NCBI RefSeq assembly: GCF_902686445.1 | Contig: NW_025920104.1 | Span: 6,572,001-6,636,000 of the forward strand | DNA length: 64,000 bases | Reading direction: 5' to 3' | DNA from: Sciurus carolinensis | Lineage: Eukaryota > Chordata > Mammalia > Rodentia > Sciuridae | Notes under the pieces: generated by a model | Told to the model about the DNA's origin: nothing | The model's database searches: none | Seen by the model: the letters and a program-made list of their open reading frames with translations, nothing else | Position numbers and translations under genes: made by a program | In this document: piece by piece, positions 61,501-64,000 of the stretch | How positions within the stretch are numbered: position 1 is the stretch's first letter | How the letters are laid out: each line of letters starts with the position of its first letter

Positions 61501-62465
61501 CACAGAACACAGAGCCAGAGCACAGTGCACAGAGTCAAGAGCACAGAGCACAGTGAATAGAGTGCAGACCCAAGGTAGAGAGACAGAGACTAGAGCCCAG
61601 ACACAGAGTACAGAGCACAGAGCACATAGACAGAGCCCAGAACACAGAGTCAGAGCACAGAGCGCAGAGCACAGACACAGATGACACAGCCAGAGAACAG
61701 AACCCAGAGCACAGATCACAGAGCCAGAACACAGAGCCCAGAGCCCACAGCCCACAGCCCAGGGCCAGGGGCACAAAAGAAAGAGAGAGAACTAGAGCAG
61801 AGCTCACACAGCTGACAGTCCAGGGCCAGGAACATAGAACAAAGAGAAAGGGCCTGAGCACAAAGCACAGAGCACAGAGACTGGAGCCTAGATCACAGAG
61901 ACCACAGACCAGAGCACAAGGACAAGAGCACAGTGCACAGAACACAAAGCCAGAGCCCAGAGTGCAGAGTGCAGAGCACAGAGCACAGGGCACAGAGTGC
62001 ATAGCCAGAGCACAGAGCACAGAAACCAAAGCCCAAAGTCAGAGAACAGAGCAGAGAGCAGAGCCAGCACACAGAGCCCAAAGCACAGAGCAGGAGCCCG
62101 GAGACCAAAGTCCAAAGCCAGAGAACAGAGCACAGAGCATAGAGCCAGAGTACAAAGCCCAAAGCACAGAGCAGGAGTCCAGAGCCAGAGCCCAGAGAAC
62201 AGAGCTTAGAGCACAGACCACAGAGAACAGAGCCCAGAGGACAGAGTGCAGAGCACAGAGCACAGCCCACAGAGCACAGAACCAGTGGATCTAGCACAGA
62301 GCACACAGCCCAGAGCCAAAGCAGAGAGCAAAGAGACAGAGGAAGAGCACAGAGCACAGAGCACAGAGCACAATCCACAGAGTACAGAGCTCAGAGCACA
62401 GAGCACAGTGACCAGAACCAGAGCACAGAGCACAGAGCCAGATCCCAGAGCCCAGAGCACAGAGC
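58529..62465 (-). repeat. Right arm of the array, opposite orientation
   Basis: After 'ctgagcccatgcacacagca' the plus strand reads CACAGAG/CCCAGAG/CCAGAG for about 3.9 kb up to the LTR. Relative to the left arm (7.7 kb) this is one large imperfect palindrome with almost no spacer. Confidence 0.95.
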
Positions 62466-62840
62466 AAGCTAGGAGAGGCCCCGAGCCCTTGTCAGCAGGG
62501 TTTTTATAATCAAAGGCAAGAGGTTTTACAGTGTTCTTTTAATTGGTTAACATTTGAACATCTAAACCTCCTCTGGTTGGGTCCGGCCAATCTATTTGAT
62601 TTTCATTGGGTCCTGTCAGAACTGAACGGTCCTAGTGGAAGAAGGGAGGAGGGAAGGGGTGAACTATGCAGGAGATGAGTCGGGGCTAAGCCCCGCTCCC
62701 GTCCTTGACGGATAAGGTCTCCAGGCAACCGCACATTCCTCGGACAAATATCTCTTAACAACCTTGGTAAGCACAGGGGCCCAGCAGTCCTGTTTGTCCT
62801 TGAGACAGTTAGCAGCACAGATACCACCCTGCTCTCAACA
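62466..62840 (-). mobile_element. Gammaretrovirus-like 3' LTR, U3 and start of R
   Basis: Read on the minus strand, the LTR begins TGTTGAGAGC at 62840, directly after a polypurine tract, and runs about 360 bp through U3 to a TATA box. It then has GGGCTCGGGGCCTCTCC, the expected start of R, and within about 15 bases merges into the heptamer array. A normal R with poly(A) signal, a U5 and a terminal CA were not found. The LTR is therefore either replaced or expanded by the array from R onward. Confidence 0.75.
62501..62609 (-). promoter_or_regulatory. LTR promoter: CCAAT boxes and TATA box
   Basis: Minus-strand TATAAAAA (62508-62501), CCAAT at 62546-62542 and a second CCAAT at 62609-62605. A start site 25-30 bases past TATA would fall near 62480, about 15 bases before the first array unit. 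Transcription would run leftwards into the array. Confidence 0.6.
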
Positions 62841-62850
62841 TCCCCCCTTT
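62841..62850 (-). other. Polypurine tract (plus-strand primer site)
   Basis: AAAGGGGGGA on the minus strand abuts the LTR start TGTTGAG exactly, as expected for a retroviral PPT. It fixes the LTR boundary and the element's direction. Confidence 0.8.
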
Positions 62851-62882
62851 CCAAGAACATTTAGAGAGCCAATCTTGGGTCT

Positions 62883-63263
62883 CTACTGTTCTAATTCTTG
62901 CTGCTTAATGGGCTGATATTGGGCCTTTAGCACCACTAGCTGTACTGTATTTATTTTATCTTTAACAAAAGCAATTAACTTATTGATTATACAAGGTCCT
63001 ATAGTTAAAGCTAGTAACAACAATATTAGGGGTCCCACTGTAGTGGACACCAGAGTAGTTAACCAAGGGGAAAAATTGAACCAGGATTCAAACCAGTTCT
63101 GACTAGTTTCCCATTCTTTCTTTCTTTTTGTTAGTCCTTCTCTGACTTTTGCCATGGATTCCCTCACTACTCCAGAATGATTAGCATAAAACCAACATTT
63201 TTCTCCCAGAGCTGCACATAGACCTCCTTGCTTACAGTCTTTAAAGTCAGGTAAATTTGGTAA
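62883..63263 (-). pseudogene. ERV env fragment, C-terminal transmembrane subunit
   Basis: About 126 codons open on the minus strand, limited upstream by an in-frame TAA (63266-63264), ending 33 bp before the PPT. It matches the C-terminal half of a gammaretrovirus-like Env TM subunit: [12 protein letters not shown] near the start, a heptad region, a Trp-rich membrane-proximal stretch (WFESWFN), a hydrophobic membrane anchor ([14 protein letters not shown]) and a cytoplasmic tail with YQPI. The CX6CC motif is altered: the second of the paired cysteines is Trp (CX6CW). The fusion peptide, the part before the stop and the surface subunit are not recognisable. It is an old, broken copy without a complete reading frame. 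Confidence 0.85.
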
Positions 63264-63266
63264 TTA

Positions 63267-64000
63267 ATGAGCTCCAGAGATCCTTGACATTTTATTCTTC
63301 CAGGGGCAGTCTCCAACTTCCAAAGGCAGATAGCTTCATGGCTTCATTTCCTCAAATTGACCCGATTCCCTATTTCTACACTAACTACCTGTCCTTATTC
63401 TGACTTCATTTACCCCTCTAATACTAGGAACTCCTTCACTGCTGTAGGGAAAATGGGCGATGACCAATCTGACTTCTTCGAGCTGGAAGTGGGCAGCGTG
63501 GGGCAAGCAGTTAGGAGTTCCCTTTTTAAAATCGGGTCAACTGAGGGGTCCAAGGTAGAAGTCTGGTTGGGGAAGAGCAGGCTGTAAACTCATCTGGGGG
63601 TGGGTGCTTCTATGATAGAAGAACAAAAAGACATGAGTACTGAAATGAGATTAGTACAAAGTAAATTTTGCAGCATCTGAAACTTGCCACTGAGTATCAT
63701 GAAAATGACAGAAGTCAATCTCTCACCAGGAGGTGGAAGAACTGAGAAATTGTTCCCATAACTAGGCCTAGCAAAGGCTGGAGAGGACAAGGCCTTTATT
63801 TGGGGACTTTAACATTGTACAAGTTATCAGGAATGTAAACACAATATTTAACTCTTAATGTCATTGAGGTCCCCAGAAAATATAGTTAAGCTACTTAATG
63901 TCATCTGATTTTTGTAAAATATCCCTTATTGGTATAACCTGTGTTTAGTAGAGATCTCTATACTTCTGTTACTTAGGGCTAGGTAATCATACGAGCAAAC
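63267..64000. other. Probable ERV-associated or unknown sequence, no intact gene
   Basis: On the minus strand this is upstream of the env fragment, where env surface or pol sequence would be expected. I recognise neither. The stretch may be rearranged or recombined ERV, or a deletion junction with host DNA. Short frames (63357-63587 plus, 63790-63590 minus) have no identifiable domain. Confidence 0.4.

Larger units (their letters stand above)
50812..62465. repeat. Giant degenerate 7-bp satellite/VNTR array with inverted arms
   Basis: About 11.65 kb built almost wholly from CTCTGTG and its variants (CTCTGGG, CTCTGGC, CACTGTG), with some 6-bp CTCTGG steps. The reverse strand reads CACAGAG. From 50812 to about 58528 the CTCTGTG form is on the plus strand; from about 58529 to 62465 it is on the minus strand. 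The unit has no stop codon in any frame, so three codon phases give one rotating heptapeptide (LCALCSV one way, HRAQSTE the other). This explains dozens of overlapping open frames up to 398 codons. No internal gene or transposon interrupts it. The left edge abuts unique DNA; the right edge abuts an ERV LTR promoter. Confidence 0.97.

Noticed and set aside
50812..62465. CRISPR-like regular array
   Set aside because: There are no spacers: repeats are contiguous 6-7 bp units in a vertebrate genomic context.

Overview
The window looks like nuclear DNA of a rodent, most probably a squirrel (Sciuridae). The main clue is a chimeric SINE with a B1/7SL-like body joined to an ID (tRNA-derived) tail, present in both orientations next to solitary ID elements. 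It also carries a recent rodent-type L1, MaLR and ERV solo LTRs, and old mammalian repeats (MIR, Tigger, MER5, L2). No bacterial-type genes or operons are present.

Layout. 0-25 kb: repeat-rich DNA with signs of a multi-exon gene on the minus strand. Three good exons (23796-23878, 23177-23329, 21564-21660) have splice sites and join in phase; weaker candidates lie at 18838-18889, 6535-6630 and 7795-7919. A CpG island at about 25.0-25.75 kb lies on the upstream side of these exons and may be the promoter. I could not name the protein. An almost complete L1 with a 13-bp target-site duplication fills 11.1-16.8 kb on the minus strand; both of its ORFs are frameshifted. 26-50.8 kb: mostly non-coding, with scattered SINEs, MIR/L2/Tigger/MER5 relics, a diverged ~92-bp tandem repeat at 33.2-34.2 kb, a (GT)n(GA)n tract and three solo-type LTRs.

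50.8-62.5 kb: the striking feature, about 11.65 kb of a degenerate 7-bp (partly 6-bp) repeat, CTCTGTG on one strand and CACAGAG on the other. It runs in one orientation to about 58.53 kb and then in the opposite orientation to 62.465 kb. A ~120-bp inverted patch is embedded at 54.1 kb, and sub-kilobase higher-order markers recur.

The right end of the array abuts the promoter of a gammaretrovirus-like LTR (minus strand; CCAAT, TATA). The array begins about 43 bp beyond the TATA box, about where the R region should start. Beyond this LTR lie a polypurine tract and the end of a degraded env gene. A transcript from this LTR would enter the array almost at once and, if it passed 58.53 kb, could fold back into a very long imperfect duplex. 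That idea is inference; the geometry is seen directly. Many long open frames in the array are arithmetic products of a stop-free 7-mer and are not annotated as genes.
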